A stretch of 64,000 nt of DNA. It comes from JAHBVL01 sp964461025. Lineage in GTDB: Bacteria > Chloroflexota > Chloroflexia > Thermomicrobiales > UBA6265. Of this stretch, positions 8,372 through 17,027 are shown piece after piece. The stretch is taken from assembly GCA_964461025.1 (NCBI GenBank), contig CAYWSE010000009.1, forward strand, positions 8,369-72,368, in the 5' to 3' direction. Under the pieces are notes generated by a model. It was not told where the DNA came from. It was given only the letters and a program-made list of their open reading frames with translations, and searched no databases. Positions within the stretch are counted from its first letter, which is position 1; every line of letters starts with the position of its first letter. The position numbers and the translations under genes were made by a program.

Positions 8372-9127
8372 CTACTGGCGTTTGCGGCTGACCGCATTGA
8401 GATAGGCCAGCTCCGGGTGATTGCGTGCGGCGGTGGTGAGTGCCTGGCGCTGCCGCTCGTCTTCCGGTCCGAGATCGAGCTGGCGATCGCGCAATTGCTG
8501 CATGGTGGCGGCCATCTGGTCCCAATCGCTCGACGACGAGCGAAAGGCCAGGATCACCTCGAAACCCGCCTCGTCGAGCGCATCGAGATAGATTTCTTCG
8601 CTGATCAGCGAGTCGCCGAAGACATAGCGCATCAGTTCCGACGTCGGACCGGGGGTCACCAGATCACCCAGGATCAGCAGTCCGCCGTCGACCAGCCAGG
8701 ACGCCGCGGCTTCGAGGCCCCCTTGCAGACCGCCGGGCAATGTATCGCTGAGACCACCACCAAGCCCAAGCACTACGTCGAAGCTCTCAGCGGGGATCGC
8801 GGTGCGAGCGTCTTTGCCCGATATCGACTGGAAGTTTGTCCGCTTGCTGACGCCCCGCGCCGATGCCTGCTGCTTTCCGAATGCAAGGTAGGGCGGGTAG
8901 TCGTCGAACCCGGTCACCGTCGCTTCGAAATGCTCGGCGAGATCGACCGATGCGCTGCCGATGCCGCATTGTACGTCGAGAACTCTCGCTCCCATGCTGA
9001 CTCCTCCGGCTATGGCCAGCGCCAGCAATGTTCTCCGCCCACCAGGCGACTGATACCACGATTCCGGCGAAAGCGCGTCTACCATCGATTGCAGTGACGG
9101 TGTTGGATTCTTCTGTTGCGCGGCCAC
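8372..9127 (-). CDS. SAM-dependent class I methyltransferase
   Basis: A 251-residue Rossmann-fold methyltransferase. Motif I is VLDVQCGIGSA at about residues 49-59 (the usual D-x-GxGxG with Gln-Cys before the glycines), followed by VTGFDDYPPYL as the acidic second strand and FDVVLGLGGGLSD as motif post-II. The substrate is unknown. A GTG start at 9127 is preferred because GGGAG lies nine bases upstream and it begins one base after the homoserine dehydrogenase stop, giving a coupled pair; an ATG at 9175 would overlap that gene. It runs convergent to nothing, reading toward the riboswitch promoter region. Confidence 0.8.
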   Translation of the reverse strand: MAAQQKNPTPSLQSMVDALSPESWYQSPGGRRTLLALAIAGGVSMGARVLDVQCGIGSASVDLAEHFEATVTGFDDYPPYLAFGKQQASARGVSKRTNFQSISGKDARTAIPAESFDVVLGLGGGLSDTLPGGLQGGLEAAASWLVDGGLLILGDLVTPGPTSELMRYVFGDSLISEEIYLDALDEAGFEVILAFRSSSSDWDQMAATMQQLRDRQLDLGPEDERQRQALTTAARNHPELAYLNAVSRKRQ

Positions 9128-9128
9128 T

Positions 9129-10253
9129 CTAGCGTTCTCCCAATTCACGAGCGAGCGACAAAACATCGGCGACAACGCCGGCGGCGGTGACCTGGGCGCC
9201 TGCGCCAGGTCCGGTGATGGTCAATGGGTAGGCATCATATCGTCGCGTCCGGAAGGTGATGATATTCTCGGGTCCCTGCAGGGAGCCAAGTATGGTGTTG
9301 CCCGGCACGTCGCCGGAACCAACCGTGACGCCATCCTGCGGTGAGACGCGGGCGAGATACTTGAGCGCATTCCCTTCCGACTGCGCAGCGGACACGCGCT
9401 CCGCCATTTTCGCATCGGCGCCTGAGAGTCCGTCCAGAAACGCCTCGACACTGCCGTCGGCGAGATGGTCGGGTACGAGCGACTCGACGTCGATCGTTTC
9501 CAGATCGATCGGCATGCCCATCGTGCGGGCCAGAATCAGCGCTTTCCGTGCCACGTCCAGGCCGCTCAGATCGTCTCTTGGGTCGGGTTCCGTGTAGCCG
9601 TTCTGCTGTGCGATGCGGACGGCTGATGAGAACGGCTGCCCGGAGGCGAGGTCGGCAAAGATCGCGCCGAATGTTCCCGACAGTGCACCCGACACCTCGA
9701 TGACCTCGTCGCCGGTGTCGAGGAGCGATCGCAGTGTCGATATGACGGGCAGTCCGGCGCCGCAGGTCGTCTCATAGCGAACCCGGCCGCCGCAATGCGT
9801 TTCGCCCCATAGTGTTTGTGACTGAGGGTGGTTCCACGGTAGGGCAAGAGGCGCCTTGTTCGAGAAGACTGCCCCGTGTCCTTCTGTGACCGCTCTTGCA
9901 CTGATCTGCGCGGTTTCAGCTGAGGCCGCGCAATCGATCACGATCGCAGGTCCCATGCCGAGTGCGATGTCAAGCGCTTCATCGACGCTGCGAGGAGTGA
10001 GCCCGAGCGAGGGCGCTGCAGTAGTGATTTTTTGACCGTTGCGGCGCGATTCGAGCAGGCGATCGATCGTGGCTGCCGAGTAGCCATCAATTTCATCGCA
10101 GGCGACGCCGCCCGACCGGTCGACAAAGGCTCGATGGATGATGGAGATGCCGAACTGCGATTCCCAGTCGTCGCGAAGCGAACGGAGAATGCCGATCGCC
10201 GATCCGCCGATCAGGCCGATGCCGACGTGTATCAGATTGACTGATCTGCCCAT
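9129..10253 (-). CDS. hom: Homoserine dehydrogenase
   Basis: NAD(P)-dependent reduction of aspartate semialdehyde to homoserine in threonine/methionine synthesis. The 374-residue protein has the N-terminal dinucleotide fold (GIGLIGGS, residues 11-18), VFSNKAPLAL, and the catalytic-domain signature beginning VSGALSGTFGAIF with EPDPRDDLSGLDVARKALILAR, which contains the conserved acidic and lysine residues. There is no C-terminal ACT domain, as in short homoserine dehydrogenases. ATG at 10253 follows GAGGCGG with good spacing; the longer frame to 10304 lacks similarity. It is coupled to the downstream methyltransferase by a one-base gap. Confidence 0.93.
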   Translation of the reverse strand: MGRSVNLIHVGIGLIGGSAIGILRSLRDDWESQFGISIIHRAFVDRSGGVACDEIDGYSAATIDRLLESRRNGQKITTAAPSLGLTPRSVDEALDIALGMGPAIVIDCAASAETAQISARAVTEGHGAVFSNKAPLALPWNHPQSQTLWGETHCGGRVRYETTCGAGLPVISTLRSLLDTGDEVIEVSGALSGTFGAIFADLASGQPFSSAVRIAQQNGYTEPDPRDDLSGLDVARKALILARTMGMPIDLETIDVESLVPDHLADGSVEAFLDGLSGADAKMAERVSAAQSEGNALKYLARVSPQDGVTVGSGDVPGNTILGSLQGPENIITFRTRRYDAYPLTITGPGAGAQVTAAGVVADVLSLARELGER

Positions 10254-10366
10254 GTATGCCGCCTCGCCAGTCGATGCCTCATTGCATCTCACTGGGGGAG
10301 ACAATACTCGACACGCCCGGATTCAGTCGAAAATCCTCAGACAAACAGGTTGCGTCGAGCGTATTG

Positions 10367-10380
10367 CGCCATAAATGGCG
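10367..10380. repeat. Family B palindrome, third copy
   Basis: CGCCATAAATGGCG, followed by AGGCTACG, is the reverse-complement arrangement of CGTAGC(G)TCGCCATTTATGGCG at 6280. It lies in the 177-base gap between hom and the acetyl-CoA carboxylase gene. A tail CGGTCGGAATGACGGCG just beyond (about 10411-10427) resembles the end of the family A elements. Confidence 0.5.
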
Positions 10381-10430
10381 AGGCTACGAGGCGGCTTTTG
10401 CACCCTGCCGACGGTCGGAATGACGGCGTG

Positions 10431-12434
10431 TCAGTCGGAGGGAGAATCGTCGGGGTCGGGTTGATGGCCCGGGAGCGAGTCGGCCAGATTGCTGCGCACA
10501 TCGCTCACCTTGACGGCAAATTCGCGTTTGGTCGATGCCAGCCGCTCGGCAAGCTCGCCGATTTCCGGACGTCGTATCGATGGACGCTTGATCGACGGCA
10601 GGTGCGGCAGTACGCCTCCCGGCACCGTTGGCATTCCCGGCCGGGAAGGCAGGGGGGGCAGCGACGGCAACCCGGCGGCATGCATCTCGATTCGGTCGCG
10701 GATATCGTCGATCGATCTCCCCACGCTCCGTTGAAGATCGTGCACCCTGGCGATTTCGAGACGTACTTCTTCAGTGCTGGCGGGATTGGCGATAGCCAGC
10801 ATGCGCAACTTACGGGAGCGCTCATCCTGCAACCGGCGCGGTCCGATGCCGGCGAGTTCGCCGAAGGCATGGCTGGTGGCAAGGCGAAGCTGCTGAGCGG
10901 CTCCCTGCGGATCGGCATGAGCGCCGTTCCCCGGCTCCGGAACGATCACCTCGACCAATCCCAGCCTGCGGCATTCTCTCGCCGAGAGGTATCGCGCTGT
11001 CGTGGCTGCCCGCATCCTGCCATGCAGAGCATTTTCGGGCGACTCCAGACCGATGACAGCGTGCTCCATCATCAGTGTGCGATCGGCCATCGCGCCCCAC
11101 ATCGCCTGCGAGCCGGTCGCTTCGCCGAGAATCACGGAAACCGTCGGCACCGGAACGGTCGTCACAGTGCGGAAGAGCAACGCCAGCGCCGCTCCGGGAT
11201 CGTCCTCGCCGTTCGCCTCACCGGCGACAAGTGAGTCGTAAAGCGTCAGGACGGGCAATTCGAGAAGTGAGGCGAGTCGCAAGAGCCTTGTCGCCTTGCG
11301 GAGCCCAGCCACGATATCTCCTTGCTGGTCGTCATGCGGACGGTCGACCGCGATGATGCCAACTGACACGCCATCGAGCTGACCGAGCCCGATATGCACA
11401 TCCGGGCTCTCCATGCCGGCACGGTCTCCATGCAGCTCGACAAACCCCGGGACGAGCCGGGTGATGTAGTCAGTGCTTCTCGGTCTGTCCGGGTGCGCCG
11501 CCAGCGACGCTTCCTGACTGGCGCTCAGCGCCGAGACAGGCGGCGCTTCGACCGCAGCGGCAATACGCGGCGCGGCGCGCGAGGTCAGGATGTCGATCAG
11601 GGTCACCATCCGGTCGCGGAGTTCTCGCCGGTCGACGAGGCCATCGATCATTCCGGCCGCCAGCGCTTCCTCGGCGCCGACCATCTCGCCCGCCGTGCCC
11701 GGTTGGGGGGCGCGACTGGAATGAAGCGACGTGCCGATCTGGCTGCCAGGTTCGGCCATGAGCAGGTTGGCATGACAGGCGAATCCCGAATAGACCGTGC
11801 CGCTCGCCGGATGGGAGAGCAGTCCGACAAATGGGACGCCCTTGCGCTGCAACCGGGCCACGGCGTTGGCGAGTCGTGCCGACTGAACGAGCGAGAGAAT
11901 CGATGTCCCATTGCGGCCGCCACTGCCGGAAACGGCGGAAATGAACGGAGCCCGGCGGCTGGCGGCTTGCTCGATAGCCAAAACAAGCTTCTCGCCGGCC
12001 ACAACGCCGATGTCTTCGCCAAGCAGGGCGAAATCGACCACCGCAACGATCACATCCTGACCGCCGATGCGTGCCGCACCGGTGATCAGCGCGTCCCGGA
12101 AGGGAAACGCGGAGGCGTCTGCAGCGACCACGGTCCGATCTGTGCGCGGAGAGGCATCGCGGAACTGCAGCGGGTCCACCGACGCCAGCTCGGCGTTCGA
12201 TTCACGAAACGAGCCCGCGTCGACCAGGAGGTCGATGCGCTCGCGAGCCGGTATCCAGAAATGGCGTGCGCAGTTCGGACAGATGCGATAACGATCGAAG
12301 AGCGCGTCGCCATTCAGTCGCGAGTCGCACGCTGGGCAGGTGACATCGAGTCTTGATTCGGCATCGAAGTCCGAGTCATCAAGGTCGATCCGGTCGTTTT
12401 CGTCGAGTCCGTTGGAGGGTGAAAGTGTAGGCAT
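10431..12434 (-). CDS. accDA: Acetyl-CoA carboxylase carboxyltransferase, fused beta (AccD) and alpha (AccA) subunits
   Basis: Transfers the carboxyl group from carboxybiotin to acetyl-CoA to give malonyl-CoA. Residues 1-30 are acidic; a zinc ribbon follows (CPAC at 33-36 and CPNC at 52-55), then the beta crotonase-like domain to about residue 300 with SGSGGRNGTSILSL. The alpha domain starts near RSTDYITRLVPGFVELHGDR and includes RTVTTVPVPTVSVILGEATG. In most bacteria these are separate genes; here they form one 667-residue chain. The last 100 residues add a Pro-rich linker (PSLPPLPSRPGMP) and a helical tail not found in AccA. No biotin carboxylase or carrier gene is adjacent. Confidence 0.92.
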   Translation of the reverse strand: MPTLSPSNGLDENDRIDLDDSDFDAESRLDVTCPACDSRLNGDALFDRYRICPNCARHFWIPARERIDLLVDAGSFRESNAELASVDPLQFRDASPRTDRTVVAADASAFPFRDALITGAARIGGQDVIVAVVDFALLGEDIGVVAGEKLVLAIEQAASRRAPFISAVSGSGGRNGTSILSLVQSARLANAVARLQRKGVPFVGLLSHPASGTVYSGFACHANLLMAEPGSQIGTSLHSSRAPQPGTAGEMVGAEEALAAGMIDGLVDRRELRDRMVTLIDILTSRAAPRIAAAVEAPPVSALSASQEASLAAHPDRPRSTDYITRLVPGFVELHGDRAGMESPDVHIGLGQLDGVSVGIIAVDRPHDDQQGDIVAGLRKATRLLRLASLLELPVLTLYDSLVAGEANGEDDPGAALALLFRTVTTVPVPTVSVILGEATGSQAMWGAMADRTLMMEHAVIGLESPENALHGRMRAATTARYLSARECRRLGLVEVIVPEPGNGAHADPQGAAQQLRLATSHAFGELAGIGPRRLQDERSRKLRMLAIANPASTEEVRLEIARVHDLQRSVGRSIDDIRDRIEMHAAGLPSLPPLPSRPGMPTVPGGVLPHLPSIKRPSIRRPEIGELAERLASTKREFAVKVSDVRSNLADSLPGHQPDPDDSPSD

Positions 12435-12556
12435 CGTGTTTGTGTCCTGATTGGCGCCACGTTGGATATCAGCGGGGCATCACGATGCTACGCTTCCGGG
12501 GTCGCAGCGTCAAACTCGTAGAGGGTGACGCCGATGCAATCGCAAGCAGGAGATTC

Positions 12557-13708
12557 ATGAAAGAACGCCGCGTCACCGGGTATCGAGTCGGAATTGTGGG
12601 CGGCGGCCAGCTGGCCCGCATGGCGCTTGCGCCAGCTACAGCGTTGGGGCTCGACCTGACGGTCCTCTGCCGCGACTTTGGCGAATCGACGGCACTTGCC
12701 TGGCCGGACATCATGCTCGGATCGCCGGATGACTTCGATGATGTCGCCGCGGTCGCCAAGCGCAGCGATGTCGTCACTTTCGATCATGAGCTCGTGTTGG
12801 CCGACAATATCGAGAAACTGGAAGAACTGGGATATCGATTCGCACCGTCGTGGAGAGTTCTCGCCGTTGCGCAGTCGAAGATCATCCAACGACTGCAGTT
12901 TGAGCTTCTACATCTGCCCATACCGCCCTATGAAGTGGTTCATTCCGACGACGGCAAAGAGGAAATCGAAGCATTCGGCGAGACGCATGGCTGGCCTCTG
13001 ATGGTCAAGGGCAATCGCGGCGGGTACGACGGTCGCGGCGTTTGGCGAGCGGAGACTCCTCACGAAGCCGAACACATCGTTCAGGCACTGCACGAACGGC
13101 AGATCGCCGCTGTTCTGGAAGCGTTCATGCCGCTCGAAACCGAGGTCGCGATTCTCGTCGCTCGCAACTGGCAGGGAGAATTTGCGGCATACCCGCTGGT
13201 GGAAACGGTGCAGGTCGACGGCATGCTGAGCAGTCTGCGGGCGCCAGCTCGCGTCAGAAAGTCACTTCACCTGCAAGCCGTCAAGATCGCCAGAGAGATC
13301 GCCACGGCACTTGAGATCGTCGGTCTGCTGGCGGTGGAGTTCTTCGTCACTCACGGTGGTCTGGTGATCAATGAGATCGCCACCCGGCCACACAACTCCG
13401 GGCACTACACGATCGAAGCGGCGGTCACATCGCAGTTCGAGCAACATCTGCGCGCTGTGCTCGATCTGCCGCTCGGCAGCACCGAAATGACGACTCCCCA
13501 TGCCGCGACGGTCAACATCGTCGGGTCGCTCAGCAAATCGGGCGTTGCGGAAGCGCTGGCGATGCCGGGGGCGCATCTGCATCTTTACGGCAAATCGCCG
13601 AGGCCGGGCCGGAAACTGGGACATGTCACCGTCTGCGCGGCAGACCGCGACGATGCATTCGAACGCGCCTGGCAGGCAGCGCGAACGGTCGAAGGGAGAA
13701 GAGGATGA
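12557..13708 (+). CDS. purK: 5-(carboxyamino)imidazole ribonucleotide synthase PurK
   Basis: ATP-grasp enzyme that carboxylates aminoimidazole ribonucleotide with bicarbonate in purine synthesis. The N-terminus VGIVGGGQLARMALAPA is diagnostic. The ATP-grasp core contains MVKGNRGGYDGRGVW and the metal-binding VINEIATRPHNSGHYT. ATG at 12557 is preceded by AGGAG at five bases; the frame is open further upstream but without similarity. Length is 383 residues, normal for the family. Its stop overlaps the purE start (ATGA), so the two are translationally coupled, and their products act consecutively. Confidence 0.95.
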   Translation: MKERRVTGYRVGIVGGGQLARMALAPATALGLDLTVLCRDFGESTALAWPDIMLGSPDDFDDVAAVAKRSDVVTFDHELVLADNIEKLEELGYRFAPSWRVLAVAQSKIIQRLQFELLHLPIPPYEVVHSDDGKEEIEAFGETHGWPLMVKGNRGGYDGRGVWRAETPHEAEHIVQALHERQIAAVLEAFMPLETEVAILVARNWQGEFAAYPLVETVQVDGMLSSLRAPARVRKSLHLQAVKIAREIATALEIVGLLAVEFFVTHGGLVINEIATRPHNSGHYTIEAAVTSQFEQHLRAVLDLPLGSTEMTTPHAATVNIVGSLSKSGVAEALAMPGAHLHLYGKSPRPGRKLGHVTVCAADRDDAFERAWQAARTVEGRRG

Positions 13709-14211
13709 GCGGATCATCGCCGCGCGTCGCGGTCATCATGGGCAGCGATTCCGATCTCCCGGTGATGACCGGGGCGATCGACGCTTTGCGCGAGCTCGGC
13801 ATCGAACATGAGGTCCGCATCATTTCCGCGCACCGCACACCGGACGTGATGATCGATTTTGGGCGTGAAGCTGCAGACCGGGGATTGCAGGTGGTTATTG
13901 CCGGCGCTGGAGGCGCGGCGCATTTGCCGGGTATGGTCGCCAGCGTGACGTCGTTGCCGGTCATCGGCGTGCCGGTCGGCATCACCTCGCTGCAGGGACT
14001 CGACGCGCTTCTTTCGATCGTGCAGATGCCGAAGGGCGTGCCGGTCGCGACGGTCGCTATCGACAATTCCCGAAATGCCGGTCTGCTTGCGGCCCGGATA
14101 CTCGCGACCAGCGATGCCGAGCTTCGCCGCAAGCTCGATGCGCAGCGGCAGAGCACCGCCGAAACGATCGTCGCCAAAGATGCCGAGATCCGCGAGCGCT
14201 TCGGAAGCTGA
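13705..14211 (+). CDS. purE: N5-carboxyaminoimidazole ribonucleotide mutase PurE
   Basis: Converts N5-CAIR to CAIR, the step after PurK. The 168-residue protein has the class I motifs VAVIMGSDSDLPVM at the N-terminus (Ser-Asp-Ser phosphate-binding loop), SAHRTPD at about residues 48-54 (catalytic His) and GAGGAAHLPGMVAS. The start codon overlaps the purK stop by four bases. It is convergent with pyrG across a 111-base gap in which no strong terminator was seen. Confidence 0.97.
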   Translation: MSGSSPRVAVIMGSDSDLPVMTGAIDALRELGIEHEVRIISAHRTPDVMIDFGREAADRGLQVVIAGAGGAAHLPGMVASVTSLPVIGVPVGITSLQGLDALLSIVQMPKGVPVATVAIDNSRNAGLLAARILATSDAELRRKLDAQRQSTAETIVAKDAEIRERFGS

Positions 14212-14322
14212 GCCTAGTGCTGGACGATCGCCGTCGTCATTGAGAAGGACCGGAACGAGACTGGTCCCTACATGGCTGCCATAGCGGCCGACGTCATGTG
14301 GGAAGGATCCCCAACGTGCGTA

Positions 14323-15990
14323 CTACGGGGCGCTGACTGTTTCCGCGATGAGCTGGTCGTGGCCGACGAAGGGCAACGCGCGCTGCGCGCCTTCAGGGAG
14401 GTTCGACATCGCGGCGCCGACAAATGCTTTGAAAAGTGGATGCGGCCGGTTTGGCCGGCTACGGAACTCGGGGTGAAACTGTACGCCGACGAAAAACGGA
14501 TGCCCGTCGATCTCCATGATCTCGACCAACCGCCCATCGGGTGAAACGCCGGATGCGATCAACCCCGCTTCGGCCAGCGCTTCGCGATAGTCGTTGTTGA
14601 CCTCGAAACGGTGCCGGTGTCGTTCCTCGATCATCTCTTCGCCATAGGCTTCGCGGACAATCGTTCCTGCCTCCAGCTTGCACGGCCAGAGTCCCAGTCG
14701 CATCGTGCCGCCCATTTCGACGCCCTTCTGATCGGGCATGATGTCGATGACGGGATGGGCCGTGCCGGGGTCGATTTCGGTGGAGTTGGCCCCTGTCAGA
14801 CCGAGGACATTGCGGGCGACGTCGATCACGGCCATGTGCATCCCGTAGCAGAGTCCCAGATAGGGCGTTCCGGTTTCGCGGCAATACTGCGAGGCGAACA
14901 TCTTCCCTTCGGTGCCGCGCGGACCGAAACCGCCCGGCACGACCACACCCGACACGGACCGGAACACACGCTCCATATCTTCGGCGCTATCGGTTTCCGA
15001 GTTCACCCAGATGATTTCCGGCCGTGCATCGTGCTCCATGGCGGCATGAGTCAGCGACTCCGTGACGCTCATGTAGGCATCGTGCAAATCGACATATTTG
15101 CCGACCAGCGCCAGTCGCACGGTTTCGTGCGGATTGCGAATTCGCTCGGTGATCGAGCGCCACTCCGCCAGATCGGGTTCGTGACCATTCAGGGAGAGGT
15201 GATCGTCGATGTATTGGTCGAGCCGCGAGGCATGAAGCATGAGCGGCACTTCGTAGATCGTTTCGGCTGTCGGCATCGGAATGACGGCTTCCGGATCGAC
15301 GTCGCAAAAGAGCGCGATCTTCTCTTTCACCTCGTCGGGGATTTCTGCGTCGGAGCGGCACACGATCACATCGGGCTGGATGCCGACCGACCGCAATTCG
15401 CGGACGCTCTGCTGGGTCGGCTTCGTTTTCAGCTCTCCGGTCGAGCCGATCAGCGGCAGAAGCGTCACGTGGATGTACATCACGTTCGACCGACCGACTT
15501 CGCGCCGCATCTGGCGGATCGCTTCGAGATAGGCCTGCCCTTCGATATCGCCGACCGTGCCGCCAACCTCGACGATGACGACGTCGGAATTGTGCTCTTT
15601 GGATGCCTGCTCGATGCGGCTCTTGATCTCGTTGGTGATGTGGGGGATGACCTGGATCGTGCCGCCAAGGTAGTCGCCGCGCCGCTCGCGGGCGATGACC
15701 GACGAATAGACCTGCCCGGTGGTCAGACTCGACGATTTCGAGAGATTTTCGTCGGTGAAACGCTCGTAGTGCCCGAGGTCGAGATCGGTTTCGGCGCCGT
15801 CATCGGTGACGAAAACCTCGCCATGCTGATAGGGCGACATCGTTCCCGGATCGACATTGAGGTAGGGATCGAGCTTCATGATTGAAACGCTCGAACCACG
15901 GTTCTTCAGGAGCCGTCCGATCGACGCCGTCGTGATCCCCTTGCCAACCGACGAGACCACTCCACCTGTGACGAAAATGTACTTTGGCAT
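14323..15990 (-). CDS. pyrG: CTP synthase PyrG
   Basis: Glutamine-dependent amination of UTP to CTP. The 555-residue protein begins KYIFVTGGVVSSVGKG, the synthase P-loop. The interior contains KLDPYLNVDPGTMSPYQHGE and VEVGGTVGDIE, and the C-terminal glutaminase domain has the nucleophile in LGLCYGMHMAVID and the His-Glu pair in VGVQFHPEF. All hallmark residues are present. The gene stands alone on the minus strand with 194 bases to the upstream MBL-fold gene, a gap that contains a strong stem-loop. Confidence 0.98.
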   Translation of the reverse strand: MPKYIFVTGGVVSSVGKGITTASIGRLLKNRGSSVSIMKLDPYLNVDPGTMSPYQHGEVFVTDDGAETDLDLGHYERFTDENLSKSSSLTTGQVYSSVIARERRGDYLGGTIQVIPHITNEIKSRIEQASKEHNSDVVIVEVGGTVGDIEGQAYLEAIRQMRREVGRSNVMYIHVTLLPLIGSTGELKTKPTQQSVRELRSVGIQPDVIVCRSDAEIPDEVKEKIALFCDVDPEAVIPMPTAETIYEVPLMLHASRLDQYIDDHLSLNGHEPDLAEWRSITERIRNPHETVRLALVGKYVDLHDAYMSVTESLTHAAMEHDARPEIIWVNSETDSAEDMERVFRSVSGVVVPGGFGPRGTEGKMFASQYCRETGTPYLGLCYGMHMAVIDVARNVLGLTGANSTEIDPGTAHPVIDIMPDQKGVEMGGTMRLGLWPCKLEAGTIVREAYGEEMIEERHRHRFEVNNDYREALAEAGLIASGVSPDGRLVEIMEIDGHPFFVGVQFHPEFRSRPNRPHPLFKAFVGAAMSNLPEGAQRALPFVGHDQLIAETVSAP

Positions 15991-16090
15991 CCCCCGCGCC
16001 TATTCTTCCGGATCGATCCCCGTCCGGCTTCCATACGCTACCAACCACCACTGACAGCGATGTCCGCTGCGACCAGCCTCGAAACGTGGT

Positions 16091-16116
16091 GAAGGCGACG
16101 CGGCTGCGTCGCCTTC
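16091..16116 (-). terminator. Strong stem-loop between the MBL-fold gene and pyrG
   Basis: Perfect 11-base arms GAAGGCGACGC and GCGTCGCCTTC around a four-base loop. It lies 69 bases after the stop of the MBL-fold gene and about 100 bases before pyrG, both on the minus strand. There is no U-tract, so it could be a terminator of the non-canonical type or a pyrG leader structure. Confidence 0.45.
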
Positions 16117-16184
16117 GGAAGAGTCGTGAATGCGATCGTGTCGTTCGAGCTGCCTGTCCGGCAGCGGAGGAATCAGCGCGCAAT

Positions 16185-16841
16185 TCATCGCTTTGCCGCC
16201 TCGCTTTCAGGGAGGAGCACCGCGAGCTGCATGACCTCGCTGAGATCGGAGTGTTTGACGGTCAGCTTTTCGACCGGTTCCGGAGCGGACATGCCGAGCG
16301 CCGCGATGAACGGTTCGAGCGTGCCGCGCTCGCGATCGCCGATCGGGGTTGCGTACTGCATGGGGATGACGAGCTTCGGTTCGAGCTGCGTGACCACTTC
16401 CGCCGCCTGACTGGCATTGATGAGTGGACCACCGCCGACCGGCACGAGGAGGATGTCGCATTGCGCCATTTGCTCGACCTGTTCGGCAGTTGGCAGGTGA
16501 CCGAGATCGCCGAGGTGGCAAATGTTCATCCCCTCGGCTTCGATCAGATAGACCGTGTTGTAGCCATTTTCCCGGCCCGATGCAGCGTCGTGGTAGGTGC
16601 GGATGCCGGTGACGAAGACATCATGCATTTCGTATTCGCCGGGTCCCGAAATCACCGCGAACTCTGGTTTGACGGCGGCCAGATTGGCATGACCTGGATG
16701 CTCGTGGGAGAGGGTGACGATGTCGGCCGTCTGCCGCGCCATGGCATAGCCGGTGTTCTTGCCAACGGGATCGGTGAGCACGGTCGCTTCCCGGGTTTTG
16801 ATCCGGAAGCAGTTGTGACCGTACCAGCGAAATTCAGCCAT
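16185..16841 (-). CDS. MBL-fold metal-dependent hydrolase
   Basis: A 218-residue metallo-beta-lactamase-fold protein of the short, YcjG/UPF0173-like kind. The metal motif is SHEHPGH; the usual Asp of HxHxDH is Gly here. DPVGK replaces the early DP metal-second-shell motif, and HLGDLGHLP supplies the later ligand. The C-terminal half has PVGGGPLINASQAAEV. Members hydrolyse phosphodiester or similar bonds; the substrate is unknown. The start ATG at 16841 gives the conserved FRWYGHNCFRIK at the N-terminus. A -10-like box and a hairpin lie in the leader. Confidence 0.85.
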   Translation of the reverse strand: MAEFRWYGHNCFRIKTREATVLTDPVGKNTGYAMARQTADIVTLSHEHPGHANLAAVKPEFAVISGPGEYEMHDVFVTGIRTYHDAASGRENGYNTVYLIEAEGMNICHLGDLGHLPTAEQVEQMAQCDILLVPVGGGPLINASQAAEVVTQLEPKLVIPMQYATPIGDRERGTLEPFIAALGMSAPEPVEKLTVKHSDLSEVMQLAVLLPESEAAKR

Positions 16842-16953
16842 GTCTCAACTTACTAGGAATCCACCACAGGAATTCCGAATTGGTCGAATCCACGCTCCAG
16901 AGAGGCGAAGACGATAACGATATGCAAATCTTGAAGGGCGTTTCTAACGCGAA

Positions 16954-16977
16954 ACGCACTCACGAATTGGAGTGCGT
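16954..16977 (-). other. Stem-loop in the leader of the MBL-fold gene
   Basis: Arms ACGCACTC and GAGTGCGT with an eight-base loop lie between recX and the MBL-fold gene, both read on the minus strand. It may end the recX transcript or lie in the 5' leader of the next gene. No U-tract follows. Confidence 0.35.
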
Positions 16978-16997
16978 CATTTTCTGCGGCCTCTCGT

Positions 16998-17003
16998 AGT
17001 ATA
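16998..17003 (-). promoter_or_regulatory. Candidate extended -10 of the MBL-fold gene
   Basis: The minus strand reads TGGTATACT, an extended -10, just downstream of the recX stop and about 157 bases before the ATG of the MBL-fold gene. No -35 box is evident. Confidence 0.3.
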
Positions 17004-17027
17004 CCACGCTTCAGACCTCGAACCCGG

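Noticed and set aside
14611..15885. 424-residue plus-strand frame opposite pyrG
   Set aside because: Exact antisense of a certain gene in the high-GC codon-complement frame; no motif of its own.
16954..16977. Rho-independent terminator of recX
   Set aside because: The stem is clear but no U-tract follows on the minus strand; left as an unassigned stem-loop.
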